Below are positions 41,601 to 52,038 of a DNA stretch of 64,000 nucleotides, one piece after another. The notes under the pieces were generated by a model. The model was not told the origin of the DNA. It made no database searches and saw only the letters and a program-made list of their open reading frames with translations. Position 1 is the first letter of the stretch. Every line of letters begins with the position of its first letter. Source of the DNA: Strigamia acuminata (taxonomy: Eukaryota; Arthropoda; Chilopoda; Geophilomorpha; Linotaeniidae); NCBI GenBank assembly GCA_949358305.1, contig OX442324.1, positions 1 through 64,000 on the forward strand, in the 5' to 3' direction. Both the position numbers and the translations under genes were made by a program.

Positions 41601-43748
41601 TGGACGTTCAATAACTGGAACCAGCTGCCAGTACCGGAAAAACGGCCAATCGAAGACGTAAAATTCGTATCGTATTGGTGCAATGCATATAATTTAACGA
41701 CAGATGAGTCGGAAGAGGCGCAAGAATGTCAAGGCGAAGAGCCATGGCCATATGAGCCAGTGTCAAACAATGAAATGATCAAGACATTCATTGGCAAGGT
41801 CACGTCACAATTGGACTGTAAACCGCCAACGCGCCAGGAATTTGTAGATCACCAACAGAAGGATAAACATTGTTACGGTTTGAAAAGTTACTTAGAAACC
41901 GAACAATTTCCACCATGGGTGACTACGCGACTCCAAAGACGAAATTATAAGAAATTAGCATCATGTCACCTTATTGAAAACGACTTACTACTGAAATATA
42001 GTCCAACCATTTCAGACGAGTTTTCAGACGACAAACGCGCACTGAAAGTAGTGGTCCCGAAAACATTGCGATTTCGAGTACTGTGGCTCAGTCATGGCCA
42101 CCCATTGGCCAGCCACTGCGGCATCAGTCGGACACTATATCGGATGCGCCGTGTCTATACCTGGGAGGGCATGAAACCGGACGTGACAAGGTTCATCAAG
42201 CACTGCACAAGGTGCCAAGCATGCAAACCCCGTCCAAAGACCCAGGTAGAAGCCGCCGAGATAGGACCCTATGCTCCTTTTGAATGCCTGAGCATTGATT
42301 TGGTCGGACCACTACCGCGAACAGTAGAGGGCAACAATTACATCCTGGTTGTACTGGATATCGCCACAAGATGGCCTAAGCTATATCCATTAGAGGATCC
42401 CACTGCTCAAACAATAGCCGATTGCATTTACGATACCTCGATGGATTGGGGCTTTCCAGTCAAAATTATATCAGATAATGGCCCACAGTTCAAGGCGCGA
42501 GTGTACCATGAATTTTGTCGAAAGTTTAAGATCTTTCCCAAGTTCACCTCTCCATATCATCCACAGGCCAATCCGGTCGAGAGGTTGAACCGGGACATCA
42601 AATATTCGATTGCTATATACACAGCGATTCCCTCAAGATGGGACGAATATCTCCGAGAGATAGCGTTCAGTGTACGAACAACCGACACTAGAGGACGGGG
42701 ATATTCGCCAGCATACCTTAATACAGGAAGAGAGTTCCGGATCCCTTGGGACCCAAGAATCTTGGAAGGTATTATGAAGATTGACCCTCAGAAGCCGCAC
42801 GAATATGTCCAAAAATTGGAAAAGGTGATACGTGACACCTATCAACATATGATGGCCCATATTGTTGACTTACGTGAACGGGTACGAAATCACAAAGAAG
42901 ACACAAAATTTGCCGACTTCAGAGTGAATGATTTGGTATGGCGAGAGAGCCACGTGTTGTCGCAAGCGGCGAAGGGAATTTCCGCCAAACTTGCAGACAA
43001 AAGGATAGGTCCTTACGTTATCACGCAGATCCACCAAGGTGGGGCCGCAAAACTGCGAAGACTGCGGGACAATAAGACATATAAGTCAATTCACATATCT
43101 GAACTATCACCATATTTCCCTGAACTCAATCAGGAGGTATGGGTGAAAGGACAAACTCAAAGTGACCCAAACGCTGAAGTGATAAACACACTGCTCGATG
43201 ATGAACCAGTAAAAAAGGGGGGAAATTTGCCAATTTCCCAAGGACAAATATCATCAAAAGATTTACCACAGCAGCAAGAAACGTCACATGACGTAGAAAA
43301 TACACAAGAAATTCCACGCGACGCCGACGAAATCCAAACCCAGTCGACGACGCAAGAAACGCCACAAGACGTCGAAGGCACGTTCGACACGTGGGAAACT
43401 CAAGTGCAAGAGTTGGAAAATTACGACACCGATTTTCAACGCAATCCGCAAACTTCACAAGGAAATGAAGCAGCAGAATTGCGCGAAGAAAATTCGAGTG
43501 CTAAAGAAATGGAAGCAACTCCATTATTTTTCCCGGATGAATTTGTTTTGGAAACTGAAGAACAAATTAAATCATTTTCCAAAAAGGGGGGAAGAGTGGT
43601 GGAGAAGCCGAAAATTAAAAAGAAATATTCAAATGCAGTTGATAGACACCAACAAACATCAAAACAAACTTCGTTCGAGAAGAAAAATACATCAAAATAT
43701 GTATTACGAGACAGAACGAAGATAAAGACTCCAAAACGGTTCGAATAA
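38604..43748 (+). CDS. pol: Pol polyprotein of element A
   Basis: About 1714 residues, entered by -1 frameshifting (the first usable codon is GTG). Order: an acidic, Thr/Pro- and Ala-rich linker (1-330) with eight STEAVEA-type repeats (about 99-157) and a 15-residue tandem duplication (261-290); protease LDSGANRS (Asp360); reverse transcriptase (about 560-735) with MPFGLVNAP and YLDD (705-708); RNase H (about 849-975; Asp854, Glu899, Asp924, Asp967); integrase with zinc residues around H1166, H1171, C1204 and C1207 and D1232, D1291, E1326 (IDLVGP, SDNGPQF, NPVERLNRD). The C-terminal tail is low complexity, rich in E/Q/T. No chromodomain is obvious. The frame is uninterrupted, so it could be active. 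Closest relative in the window is element B's pol. Confidence 0.93.
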   Translation: MSAGSEDSLKPAPANDSEIARKGELEKPTAPELTTTVPEPTPTPEPTTTSETKTAPPIRKGSVIYEISKGQIIGMRFPPVEMAALAKIEEIVGISTTAESTEAVEAAGSTEAVEAIESTEAVEAAGSTEAVEAAESTEAVEAAKSMEAVEAIESTEAAGAVNIAEAANTDEVASTSEACDLKPQALSHENIELTPPEAIGTMQGKTDKNYDVRKDANGTVLFPTTDLSEIPKTEEITQIDAAYFTAEIDQALKNVGLDEENEATLFWANVRSTYENEATLFWANVRSTYENEPSEAAWMVDTPTEPVEWDPFLKELPIIEPEEKPRIRVFRALIPDQDVLSGMTTMEISTESGTIMGTLDSGANRSCIALPLVQDMEMEDRISRVGPNMAINTADKKVQPIGSLRLTFRWTHGIMIHNFLVLPHEMRFMLMGNDIMKRMRVQPNPLNGKWNFVQTLEVPAPYIHQDVLDRLEKKLEEPESSWNTFAKRSSFCAFEARLKVGNGVHNMVEEAKLQLTKAVQLEHVLKKYEHILTKTPGRTHVLHHTIDLDTDKPIRVPYKSWNPQKREILSKLCQEMLDKGYVSKAEGDYGARIVLVMKPGSEPRLCIDYRPINEHTLYDPPQMPTIDEILRELGEFQWVTTIDLTKRYWQIELRPEDRPKTAFWSPLGRLMFNVMPFGLVNAPTTFQRLIEKVLGDAHRKYAWAYLDDIVIVSATYEEHLRHVESVLNKLDKANLHINPEKSKFCRKELKFLGYTLGINGLSVDPKKVAAITQFSAPKDLKGLQRFMGMVNFFHRLLKDLSAVSEPLRPLLKKGVDFIWIDDHQAAFEKVKKLLADAVTLKLPNLNKPFIVHTDASYQGLGAALMQQHEIDGQTVEVPCMYISRSLQQAELDYGATDLECLAVIWALRKFRPYLECTKFTVQTDHQALKWLMGLDEPTGRLARWQMELMGYDFKIHYIKGPLNVLADALSRDPVQLICDEEDTGEADGFMSYCPTNQQKWTFNNWNQLPVPEKRPIEDVKFVSYWCNAYNLTTDESEEAQECQGEEPWPYEPVSNNEMIKTFIGKVTSQLDCKPPTRQEFVDHQQKDKHCYGLKSYLETEQFPPWVTTRLQRRNYKKLASCHLIENDLLLKYSPTISDEFSDDKRALKVVVPKTLRFRVLWLSHGHPLASHCGISRTLYRMRRVYTWEGMKPDVTRFIKHCTRCQACKPRPKTQVEAAEIGPYAPFECLSIDLVGPLPRTVEGNNYILVVLDIATRWPKLYPLEDPTAQTIADCIYDTSMDWGFPVKIISDNGPQFKARVYHEFCRKFKIFPKFTSPYHPQANPVERLNRDIKYSIAIYTAIPSRWDEYLREIAFSVRTTDTRGRGYSPAYLNTGREFRIPWDPRILEGIMKIDPQKPHEYVQKLEKVIRDTYQHMMAHIVDLRERVRNHKEDTKFADFRVNDLVWRESHVLSQAAKGISAKLADKRIGPYVITQIHQGGAAKLRRLRDNKTYKSIHISELSPYFPELNQEVWVKGQTQSDPNAEVINTLLDDEPVKKGGNLPISQGQISSKDLPQQQETSHDVENTQEIPRDADEIQTQSTTQETPQDVEGTFDTWETQVQELENYDTDFQRNPQTSQGNEAAELREENSSAKEMEATPLFFPDEFVLETEEQIKSFSKKGGRVVEKPKIKKKYSNAVDRHQQTSKQTSFEKKNTSKYVLRDRTKIKTPKRFE
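39386..39475 (+). repeat. 45-bp tandem duplication inside pol
   Basis: Two identical copies of a 45-bp unit encode NEATLFWANVRSTYE twice, in frame, upstream of the protease. Confidence 0.85.
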
Positions 43749-43758
43749 ATATCACCAG

Positions 43759-43962
43759 GTGGCGCCACTCGGAAGGCACAAACAAGCGCCCGACGTCACC
43801 GACTCACGTGATTGGAGGAGCAAGATTCAACACCAACTTGTGAATCGCAACCAAAAGTCACGATCGATCGAAGTCAAAGAAAAGTTTGGAAAAACAACGA
43901 GAAAGCTGGTGAAAACTGTTGAATTTAAAGAAGAAAACGGCAAAAAACATCTCAACTTGTGA
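43759..43962 (+). CDS. Small ORF after pol, doubtful
   Basis: 67 codons, basic (MAPLGRHKQAPDVTD..., ending KKHLNL), 10 bp after the pol stop. A second short frame begins at 43986 (MASTRRSRREQEAEMEE). Element B also has a small frame in the same interval, but the sequences do not resemble each other. Probably untranslated. Confidence 0.2.
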   Translation: MAPLGRHKQAPDVTDSRDWRSKIQHQLVNRNQKSRSIEVKEKFGKTTRKLVKTVEFKEENGKKHLNL

Positions 43963-44887
43963 TCAACGCAAGAAAAGCAGCCGAGATGGCCTCAACACGC
44001 CGATCGAGGCGGGAACAGGAAGCAGAGATGGAGGAGGTATTTTTTGTATCGAATATAAGACAAAACCAGTTAGATTCCTCTCTTAACGATGTGTGATGGA
44101 GAATCCTGGATTATTAGACTGAAAAAAAAAAAAAAAAGTATTAATAAAGCGGAGAAAAGCTCCGAGAAATACATAAAGTAATTGAACGGAAACAGATCCG
44201 AAAAAATTCGAAAACATTGCTAAAAATAAATTAAAACAGCTAAAAAGGCTGTAGCAACGATTATTAAAACAATAAGAAATACTTTTAAGTAATAAAAGAA
44301 ATAAAAAGTTAGTAAAAAGCACGTTTTGCGAAACACGATAATTGAAACCAAGAGCGCCATCTTGTAACCGCTATCGGAAATAAAATAACGAACTCAGTCG
44401 AATAAAACAGGGAAAATACTACATATTCGTGAGAGAGAATCTCGATCGGAAACGTTGATAAAAAAAATGATTTCTTTCATTAACGTGTGCCACGATTATT
44501 CGCTTGAGAATTCAGAAAATAGTGGAGGAATTAATCACACTAGACTCGAAAAAGTTAACAGATAAAAAATACGGAAATTGAGCCGGAAAAATTATTGCAA
44601 CTGAGCATAATAAAAGCTAGCTAAGAACTGTGATGATTATACATTCCATAAATGATTAATTTTAAGCGAAAGAAAAGTAAAAGCTAAGTTCTCAAAGCGT
44701 TTCAATCAAACGCTGACCGAAAGCGCCATCTGGTAGCAATTGATAGCATCAAGATGTGCAAAGTCAAGCGGTAAAAGCCAAATAAATCGTGTCACACACA
44801 CGGAAGAGAGAGTTTATTAACGTAAAGTTGAAAATTCGATAGAGAATTAATTTTGGATTTTATTTATCGGATATTTAGCAAGAATGG
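43963..44887 (+). other. Gap between pol and the 3' ORF
   Basis: A-rich, with no conserved frame. It ends in TTTATTTATCGGATATTTAG, which reads as a splice acceptor, then CAAG and the ATGs of the 3' ORF. Confidence 0.45.
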
Positions 44888-46516
44888 ATGTCATCGTGGG
44901 ACAAGCTTCCAGACACAGTTCGAGTACCATCTAACATCTTGCGAGGGAAAATCCCCGAGTTAGTCCAACAAATCTTTGAAGCCCACGGCTACAGCGCTTG
45001 GAGAACACGCAAGTGGCTCTCCCAAGCCGCGACCCGAAGATGGGGCACGTACAAAAAAATGAAGCATGGATTTAAGGATTGTTTGTGGGAGCTTGTGAAG
45101 GATTTTCTCGAGGCCATCGACCCACCCGGAATGCTATGGAGCCCACTGCTCGCGGAGGATTTCCCGCTCACCTTCGAGGAGGAGAAGGACTACGGCATTT
45201 ATTTCAAGCCGGGGACAAACAAATTCCTGTTTTTGCAGGAAATCCGTGAAAAACTAAAAAGGGACATGATGACTGTCGCGGCTAAATTCATGAAGGAACA
45301 GCAAAAGTACCAAGAAGCTCAAGCCAATGCGCAGGGGGAGAACTACGTCTACACGCCGAACCCAGCAGCCCGCACTCAATACCAGATGCACCAGTTGCAC
45401 ATGGCGGGTGCAATCGGCCAGAACTACGCCCCACAGGACCGACCACGTACCACCGAGTATGGCCCCTTGGCGTTCGCTACTAAAACAAGACAGCCAAAAG
45501 AGCAACGAGAGTCACCATTCGGAGAAGGGACAACTCGTAGGAGTAGGAAGCGTCGTCAGATGCGTCAAGCAATTGAACGAGAAGTAACGATGTCGAAGGA
45601 CGACAAAAATCAAATTTTGATCCAGATTAAGGGAAGCGACGACCCCGACGCTCCAATCATCGCCCTCGACGAGTCTTGGCCTGACGAGCTGGTGCTTGTA
45701 GACGAAGCTTCATCCGAGAGCGAAGAGAATTATGAAACACCGGCAGAATGGTCGCCGCGACGAGAGACGACTGCGTCATCAGAGCTATGGGATACGCCAC
45801 CATTAGTTCCACCAGTCTCACCTACACCTACGGAACCTCAGAAGACAAAGGCGACCGGAGCGATTGCCAAAACAACGGAGCGAACGACTAATAAAACGTC
45901 AAGAAAGCGCTCACAGGAGAAAAAAGAAAGATCAAGTCGCGACACGTCCCAGGACGATAGAACGTCGTCATCAAGACGAGAGGATCAAGATCGATCAAGT
46001 CGACGCGAAAAGTCTCGCCGCCGTAGCAGCCAGGCTCGGACTTCAAGCAAGAGCCAAACACGGCACTCGAGCCGACCACCATCACGACGACAGAGTCGAT
46101 CACGGCCACCCAGCGAGCGAGGAAGATCGCCGGCTCGTCGGCCTAACCCTCACTTGCAACCAATGAGTGAATTCATTGCGCCTAGAAATCATGCCATTCC
46201 CGTGCCCGAGATAGCGTTGTTGCTGTACGCTGACACAATGGCGTTGCAACCATCGCCCAATTTTGATGCGGGGTATTATCAACTGTGGGATGACATATTG
46301 GCGAACCCACACAGGGCACAGGAAGTACTATCTGCAAGTTTGGACGCATTTCAAGCAGCGCAGATAAATGAAGCATTAAATGAATTGAGACGTCTGGCAG
46401 TGGAATTCTGCAGAAAGCCGTTAGCAGAACAAACGCAAAGATGGCTGCAGAAGTTTCAAAAGCAGATGATTCCCATTCTGACCAGATTGTTGTTTCATGA
46501 TTCGTTGTTCACGTAA
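44888..46516 (+). CDS. Extra 3' ORF of element A, C-terminally truncated
   Basis: 542 residues; not an envelope protein (no signal peptide, membrane segment or cleavage site). Residues 1-130 form an aromatic-rich domain (ILRGKIPELVQQIF, WLSQAATRRWGTYKK). 135-335 is low complexity with basic RSRKRRQ (about 218-224). 338-415 is an RS-rich tract (SRREKSRRRSS, SRPPSRRQSRSR) like those of splicing factors. 440-536 is a helical domain (EALNELRRLAVEF, MIPILTRLLF). The first and last domains resemble those of element B's 3' ORF at low identity. The reading frame enters the 3' LTR by 19 bp and stops there, while B's protein continues for some 330 residues, so the C-terminus was probably lost in a deletion. 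An out-of-frame ATG lies 5 bp upstream. A role in nuclear RNA handling is speculation. Confidence 0.7.
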   Translation: MSSWDKLPDTVRVPSNILRGKIPELVQQIFEAHGYSAWRTRKWLSQAATRRWGTYKKMKHGFKDCLWELVKDFLEAIDPPGMLWSPLLAEDFPLTFEEEKDYGIYFKPGTNKFLFLQEIREKLKRDMMTVAAKFMKEQQKYQEAQANAQGENYVYTPNPAARTQYQMHQLHMAGAIGQNYAPQDRPRTTEYGPLAFATKTRQPKEQRESPFGEGTTRRSRKRRQMRQAIEREVTMSKDDKNQILIQIKGSDDPDAPIIALDESWPDELVLVDEASSESEENYETPAEWSPRRETTASSELWDTPPLVPPVSPTPTEPQKTKATGAIAKTTERTTNKTSRKRSQEKKERSSRDTSQDDRTSSSRREDQDRSSRREKSRRRSSQARTSSKSQTRHSSRPPSRRQSRSRPPSERGRSPARRPNPHLQPMSEFIAPRNHAIPVPEIALLLYADTMALQPSPNFDAGYYQLWDDILANPHRAQEVLSASLDAFQAAQINEALNELRRLAVEFCRKPLAEQTQRWLQKFQKQMIPILTRLLFHDSLFT

Positions 46517-47738
46517 AAAAACCTTTTGGTTCTTTGTTGATTTATTCGCAAAGAACCGCTGCATGATTCTACAGAATCATGCCACATCCGGCAATTGAAG
46601 TCGAAGTGCTGGAATTCTTATGTTACAGTCTACGGTTGCGCCGAGGAGAACCCGCCATCTGTGCAATTCAGTATCCTCCGGACAGGACCAAGTTGTCTTT
46701 TTCGGTATGAACGTATTCCGTTACCACGAGTAGCATCGTTATTGTTGAGAATTGGTTCCTTCACCTGATGGTGCCAAAGCAGTCTGTTTTACAGTTACCA
46801 CGAGTAGCACCAAGTGTTTGGCAAGCTGATTCTCATGGTATTCGATGCCAAAGCAGTCGGTCTATTATTAGTACCGCGAGAGATTAAACTGCTGTGCGGA
46901 GCCGCGAGCTATCGACCCTTGTGTACGTGGTACCGTCAATCACTAGATGAGCGACGTGCTGCGACGCCGGGGACGCTTGATACCGTTCTGCATGGCAAGG
47001 CGTATTTTTATCGACGGCATCTGTGTGATTGCGAAGGGAAGCCTAATCATTATTATTTTTGAGCAACAATATGGACAACCAAGAATTGACTTGAATACAA
47101 GTCAAACAATCAATCTTACGATTGAATTATATGCACAACAAATCATTGTTTTGTGATGATAAATTGGCGACAATTTATCGGCAAACTAAAATCACAACGT
47201 TACGAATTAAATATAATTCGTAATCGGAATATTGGTAAGTAAATGAATCCATTCACTTAAACCAATATCCTCCCAAAGTTGTGGCGGTGCAAGCAAAGCC
47301 AACCGCACCTCTCGGATCAACTGATCTATCAACCCAGCGAAGCATTACACGAATCCCGGTTACGATTACGACACCGACGGAAGCCACGAGGATCACGAAG
47401 CCATACCGGACTCAAGGACGCAGCCAGACCGGCCCCGATGACATCTGTAAACCCGGTCGAGTGGTGATCAAACCATTCCCGAATCCAGGACACGTAATGA
47501 TATTATTTCAGGGCTGTTTTACAGCCACCTTTTGTATAGTTTAAATGTACTCTTAACTGGCTAAATGTCGGCTTAATCTCATGTATAACTTTAGTAGCGA
47601 TCATATTGTTTGGTAACAATAAATGTAGTTGTTTTGAGAACCATCTTGGTCTTGTATTTATCTCCAATACATTCACTGTTTTATGCGACTTAAACCCGGT
47701 ACTAGCTGAGCTAGGAAGTTGTGGTCGTCATTGTCACA
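46498..47738 (+). repeat. 3' LTR of element A, 5'-truncated (1241 bp)
   Basis: Matches 31496-32737 of the 5' LTR, about 15 differences and a 1-bp indel by eye. No polypurine tract precedes it and the U3 promoter region is missing. The junction carries ATGATT in both copies (31495-31500 and 46497-46502), consistent with a deletion at 6-bp microhomology. Confidence 0.8.
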
Positions 47739-47742
47739 CCGC
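47739..47742. repeat. Target-site duplication CCGC, right
   Basis: Partner of 30794-30797. Confidence 0.8.
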
Positions 47743-47775
47743 TGGATGGGCTTGTGCAGCATTACCGCGAGAACC

Positions 47776-50727
47776 TCAACGAGCGTTCACAAAACTCGGT
47801 GGTGAACCTGGTGGCGTACCTGTCGGCGTATGACTTGGCGTTATGCCGGGAGTGAGTACTGGACTCGGTACTGGAGTTATTACTGGAGAAATCAATGGAG
47901 CTCGAATAGGAGATCCTGGAGGTGGAGTAGCTGGCGGAGTCCGGAATTGAGCACCCGCCGGGGTCGAATCGTCAGAGTCGTAATCCGTATCACATTCATC
48001 TCCTGAATCCGGAAATTTGGGCCAATCGGTATATTGTAAACCGTCGTCAAATCTCACTTGCGGTTGGGAAACTCGCAATGGTTGACGAATTTGTGACGAT
48101 TGATGTACTTGGTCCAAATCCGGTCCCATCCACGGTTCCTGCGGACCTCGATAATGATTAGAGCGCTTATAAGATTGCCGCTCGTCTATTTGAACATGAA
48201 TGGATTCGATAACTCTGTTGTCTTTCGGATTCCATACACGATATCCTCGTGTTGTCGTGGCGTAACCAACTAAATAGCCCTCCCAAGCTCGTGGGTCTAA
48301 TTTGTCCCTGCCAGGCGCTGTATGATGAACCCAGCACTTGGAGCCTAACTTCCGAAGATGTCGGAGTGAAAGGGCACGTCGTCGCCATAAAATGTAGGGC
48401 ACCTTATTTTTCAGGCGGGAATGAGGGCATCTATTTTTGATGTACGAGAAGGTTACTGCGAATTCTGCCCAAAGTTCGTTTGGAAGTCCAGTTTCATCTA
48501 GGATGGCACGCGTGTAATCCGCCATGGTGCGGTTTATTCTTTCCGCTGTGCCATTCATAGCGGGGCTATGGGGATTGGTCCGCTGGGCTTGAATTCCAGT
48601 TTCTTTCAGATAATGGTCGAATTCGTTTGATAAGAACTCCCCTCCTCGGTCGGTTCGCATGGCCTTCACTCGTTTGCCCGTCACTCGTTCGATTCGTGTG
48701 ACGTAATCTTTGAATAATCCAAACACTTGAGATTTCTGGGCCATCGGAAATATCCAGGCATAGCGCGTGGCATCATCAATAATGGTTAGCACATAACGCG
48801 CGCCTCCGTAGGAAGTCGTTCTTGAAGCTCCCCACACGTCCATGTGCAGGAGATCTAGAGCTTTAGTTGAAATAGGATGTTGATCTGGTTTATGTGAAAT
48901 GCGCGTTGATTTCGCAATTCGACAATGATTACATGAGAGTTCTTTGTTCACTTCTGCCGGCGTTACACCATACACTTGGTCATTTCCGGCCAAAAGTTTC
49001 ATTGCATTAGTGTGGAGATGACCCAATCTGCTGTGCCAAATGCCTGTTGCATCCTTCTTGACCGTCAGCGTTGCAATTGTCTTAGAATTCGTCGCCGGAG
49101 GATTCGGTTTCGGATTCGAATTTGACTGGATTGGCGGGATTGCCTTAATTGCTTTGGCAAAGGATAGGACAGTAGGCAATGGATTGGAGGGAACAGGCAC
49201 AGGAGATGTCTTGGATTGGACTGGTTTGGTAATCTTAGGCGGAGGGATTTGATTTGGCAAAGGAGGAAATTCGAGCCGAAAATCAGTGAAGAGTTCAGGA
49301 TCTTTCGACTTTTTCTTTGTCTTGGGATATTGGATGTAATCCTCTTCTGCCGTGACTAATGTTTGTGCTGGAGCGGTCGACTGTGTAACCGGCGCATTAA
49401 CTGTTGATACGACGGTTGAAGGTGTACATAGACCGTCAACGTAATACAGGCCGCCCTTTTCTTTGGCTCGAAGCATTGGATGACTAATGTCAGTTTTGTA
49501 GACGTGAACTCCTCCATCCCAAATATGGATATGATGTTTGGCTTTGTCCATTTTTGATACAGAAATCAAATTTGCCTCAAACTTTGGCGCAAACAGCACA
49601 TCCTGTAGATTTGCGACACATTCTACATTGTTGATCATTGTGACAATCTGGACTTTGTCCTTTCCAAGAACTTCAGAATGTCCTTGGCCCAATGCAATGT
49701 TAAAGGGCACAACCTTGACAAAGTCCTGAAACCATGCCTGGACGTGGCACACATGATCGGTTGCCCCACAATCCACTATCCATTCATGTGATTGCATGAA
49801 GTGGACTGTGGGCAACTGTTGTGGAGCACTGGCGAAAAGGTTCGTTTCCCGCCTTGCGCTGGAATTCCCCCTTGGCCTAGAATCATCACGGTTTGAGTTC
49901 TTGTTGCGTTTACGGCTTGAACTCCTCGGTTTCCGTTGGAAATTGGCAGCGGGTTGATTCTTGTCATCTCGGCGAGGCGGTAATGGGCATTTGTTCGCAT
50001 AATGGCCATATTCCTGGCAATTGAAGCACTGCACCGAAGATAACGGTCTAGGGGGTCGAGATCGATTTCTCCCACGCTGTTTTTCACCAGCATAGGCACG
50101 TGATGTTTTAGAACTGTCTAAATCACGTGAATCGATTGCTTTGAGCCGCATGTGTTCCGCGAGCAATTGTTCAGACACTTTCTTTGGTGTAAATTCTCCT
50201 TTGGGCAAGTGATATATCGTGAAGGAGATCTGTGAATATTCACGAGGCAATAAATCCAGGTACTGATATGCGTGATGATCAGGCGAAGTCGTCTCTCCGA
50301 TGTCCTTCATCTGGCGGACGTGATAGTCAACGCGACTTAAGAAATCAGCCATATCCTCGCCCTGTTCTAGGCGCAAATTCAAAAATTCGCGGCGCATGGC
50401 TGCCTGTCGCGCACGAGACGATGGCGCATAGATGTTGGCTAATATGTCCCATGCTTCTTTAGGGGTTTTGCAATCATCTAGCACAGACTTTTTAGCCTCG
50501 CTCACGGAACAATATATCAATCCTAGGGCTTTGGCTTTACGACGCTTGTATTTCTTCTTCTCCTTATCACCGGCAGTTTTTAAGAATTCTTCCTCTTCTT
50601 CTTCCGTCACGTGTTCCCATAATTCCTCACTTCTCAGCACCATGCGCATTGAGCGCTGCCATAGTTCGTAGTTTCCTACGCTGAGAATCGGAAGGCGTCC
50701 GGAATTATATCCGGCGGATTTTGACAT
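47776..50727 (-). pseudogene. Copia-type gag-pol, split by element A
   Basis: 983 residues from MSKSAGYN to the stop at 47776. Order: copia Gag (about 15-200), CCHC knuckle CFNCQEYGHYANKC (234-247), protease DCGATDHV (Asp319), integrase zinc region (H565, H571, C599, C602), catalytic core with D630, D693 (RTDRGGEF) and E729 (NGTAERINR), then a Pro/Thr-rich linker. Reverse transcriptase and RNase H are missing here; their start lies in the same frame at 30797, beyond the inserted element A. The stop at 47776 is a TGA following CGT and could be a CGA-to-TGA change, because the frame stays open again up to the insertion edge. The element is thus dead three times over: by insertion, stop and 3' truncation. 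Confidence 0.9.
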
Positions 50728-51588
50728 AATGACGTGGAGCTACGAAACAATCCGAAGCGAAGCACACAGGACGGAAAATGGCACAATTGCTGCACTTGAC
50801 GGTCTCGGAGCACAATATCGCGTTGCACAACACAAATACGGCGCACAATTCGAAGCACTGTCAAAGCGGATATCAACCGAATGGGGATGCCAATGCTACA
50901 ATTGGCACAAATAAGCTCAATCAAGTATTCCCCTAACGCCCTTTGCAAACCTCCTAGGGCCACGGAAACGTTAGGTGGCGCAGGAATAGCCTTGATTGAG
51001 AATGAGTTAGTGCAGTGGCTCGACTGAAACCGAAGGGCACTAACTATTCTAAGGGACCCACAAAAACTTAATATTATCTTAGGTGGTAACAAGCTAATTA
51101 CGACAACTGAAAGGCAATATTTAATTAATGTGATGAGACGTTGCGCCAATAATCGGGAATCGAAAATGGCGTTGATGCGCATTAAAATGCGAAAATCGTC
51201 GGAAATCGTCGTTTTTCTCGCCGAAAAATTCCAAAATCGTCGTGACAACGACCGTACACTGTGTACGAGGTCGGGATATCCAACAAATCGTCGTTCACGC
51301 TGTATAAAGCGGGTTTCCAACGTTGAATCTCGTCGGAAAATGGCGAAAACCTGAAAATATATTGAAATTCGCCCCGAAAGTTGCGAAACTCGCAGAAATT
51401 CGGACGAAATTAAATGAAAAATCGTAGGGCTGGTCGTGCAGACTACGTGAGAACGTCGGCGTGTCGTCTCGAACGTTCTGAATACGAAAATCGTCGCGAA
51501 AATCTGGAAATAGAAAATTTATCGCAAATTCGCGAATTTCGCGAAAATAACGATAAAATTAGCGGTTTCGGTGTGTTGCAAGGATAGC
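50728..51588 (-). other. Leader of the split copia element
   Basis: Untranslated leader between primer site and gag start, with CGTCGTTTTTCTCGCCG-like words. It resembles, reverse-complemented, the leader at 53149-53441 of another family member. Confidence 0.6.
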
Positions 51589-51606
51589 AACCATCCTCTG
51601 CTACCA
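51589..51606 (-). other. Primer-binding site, initiator tRNA-Met (copia 1)
   Basis: On the - strand TGGTAGCAGAGGATGGTT, complementary to the 3' end of animal initiator tRNA-Met (AACCATCCTCTGCTA plus CCA). It lies 2 bp after the LTR end TGCTACA. Confidence 0.85.
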
Positions 51607-51608
51607 CT

Positions 51609-52038
51609 TGTAGCAGAGGAGGAGGCGCAGAGCGGTCAATTAGGCCGCGTGGAAGCGTGAAACACGCGCGAAAATCAAAGTGCGTGGCCGTAATGGCGAG
51701 CGCACGCGAATACCGCTAATGGCGGGCCAACGACAAGCTGCCACACGTGGAAAACGTGCTTATATGCAGCAAAAGACAGTTGAACAATGTAAAAATAAAT
51801 AATGTTTACTCTAAATAAAACAACTTACAAATTAAGACCATTTTGGTGAAGGAAAACATGGTTATGCTTGCACAACCTGCAAGCTGCCATCTTGGAATTA
51901 GGAAAAAGTACAATGACACCATCTGGTGTTAGAAATTATCAACTTAATACATGTGAGCTGTGGGCAGCATTATACCCAATGATAAATAATTATATAAAGA
52001 CAAAATAAATACAAAAAGCTGCTTAGCGCAGACAAACA
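51609..52038 (-). repeat. 5' LTR of the split copia element
   Basis: About 430 bp; on the - strand starts TGTTTGTCTGCGC and ends TGCTACA. It contains CACCAGATGGTGTCATTGTAC and CCAAGATGGC (cited in part), shared with two other LTRs at 52581 and 53442. The 5' edge is set by resemblance and the TG...CA rule. Confidence 0.7.

Larger units (their letters stand above)
30798..47738 (+). mobile_element. Gypsy-type LTR retrotransposon A, complete but 3' deleted
   Basis: About 16.9 kb, + strand: 5' LTR, tRNA-Gln primer site, 2.3-kb leader, gag, pol (protease, reverse transcriptase, RNase H, integrase), a gap of 1.1 kb, an extra ORF and a shortened 3' LTR. LTR edges TGTGAC and GTCACA are inverted, and CCGC is duplicated at both sides. 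The shared 1.24 kb of the two LTRs differs at only about 15 positions by eye, so insertion is fairly recent. No envelope gene is seen. Confidence 0.88.

Noticed and set aside
39334-43458. Antisense frames within pol of element A
   Set aside because: Shadows of the conserved sense frame.
47606-47833. Forward frame crossing the end of the 3' LTR into copia
   Set aside because: Spans two unrelated elements; chance.
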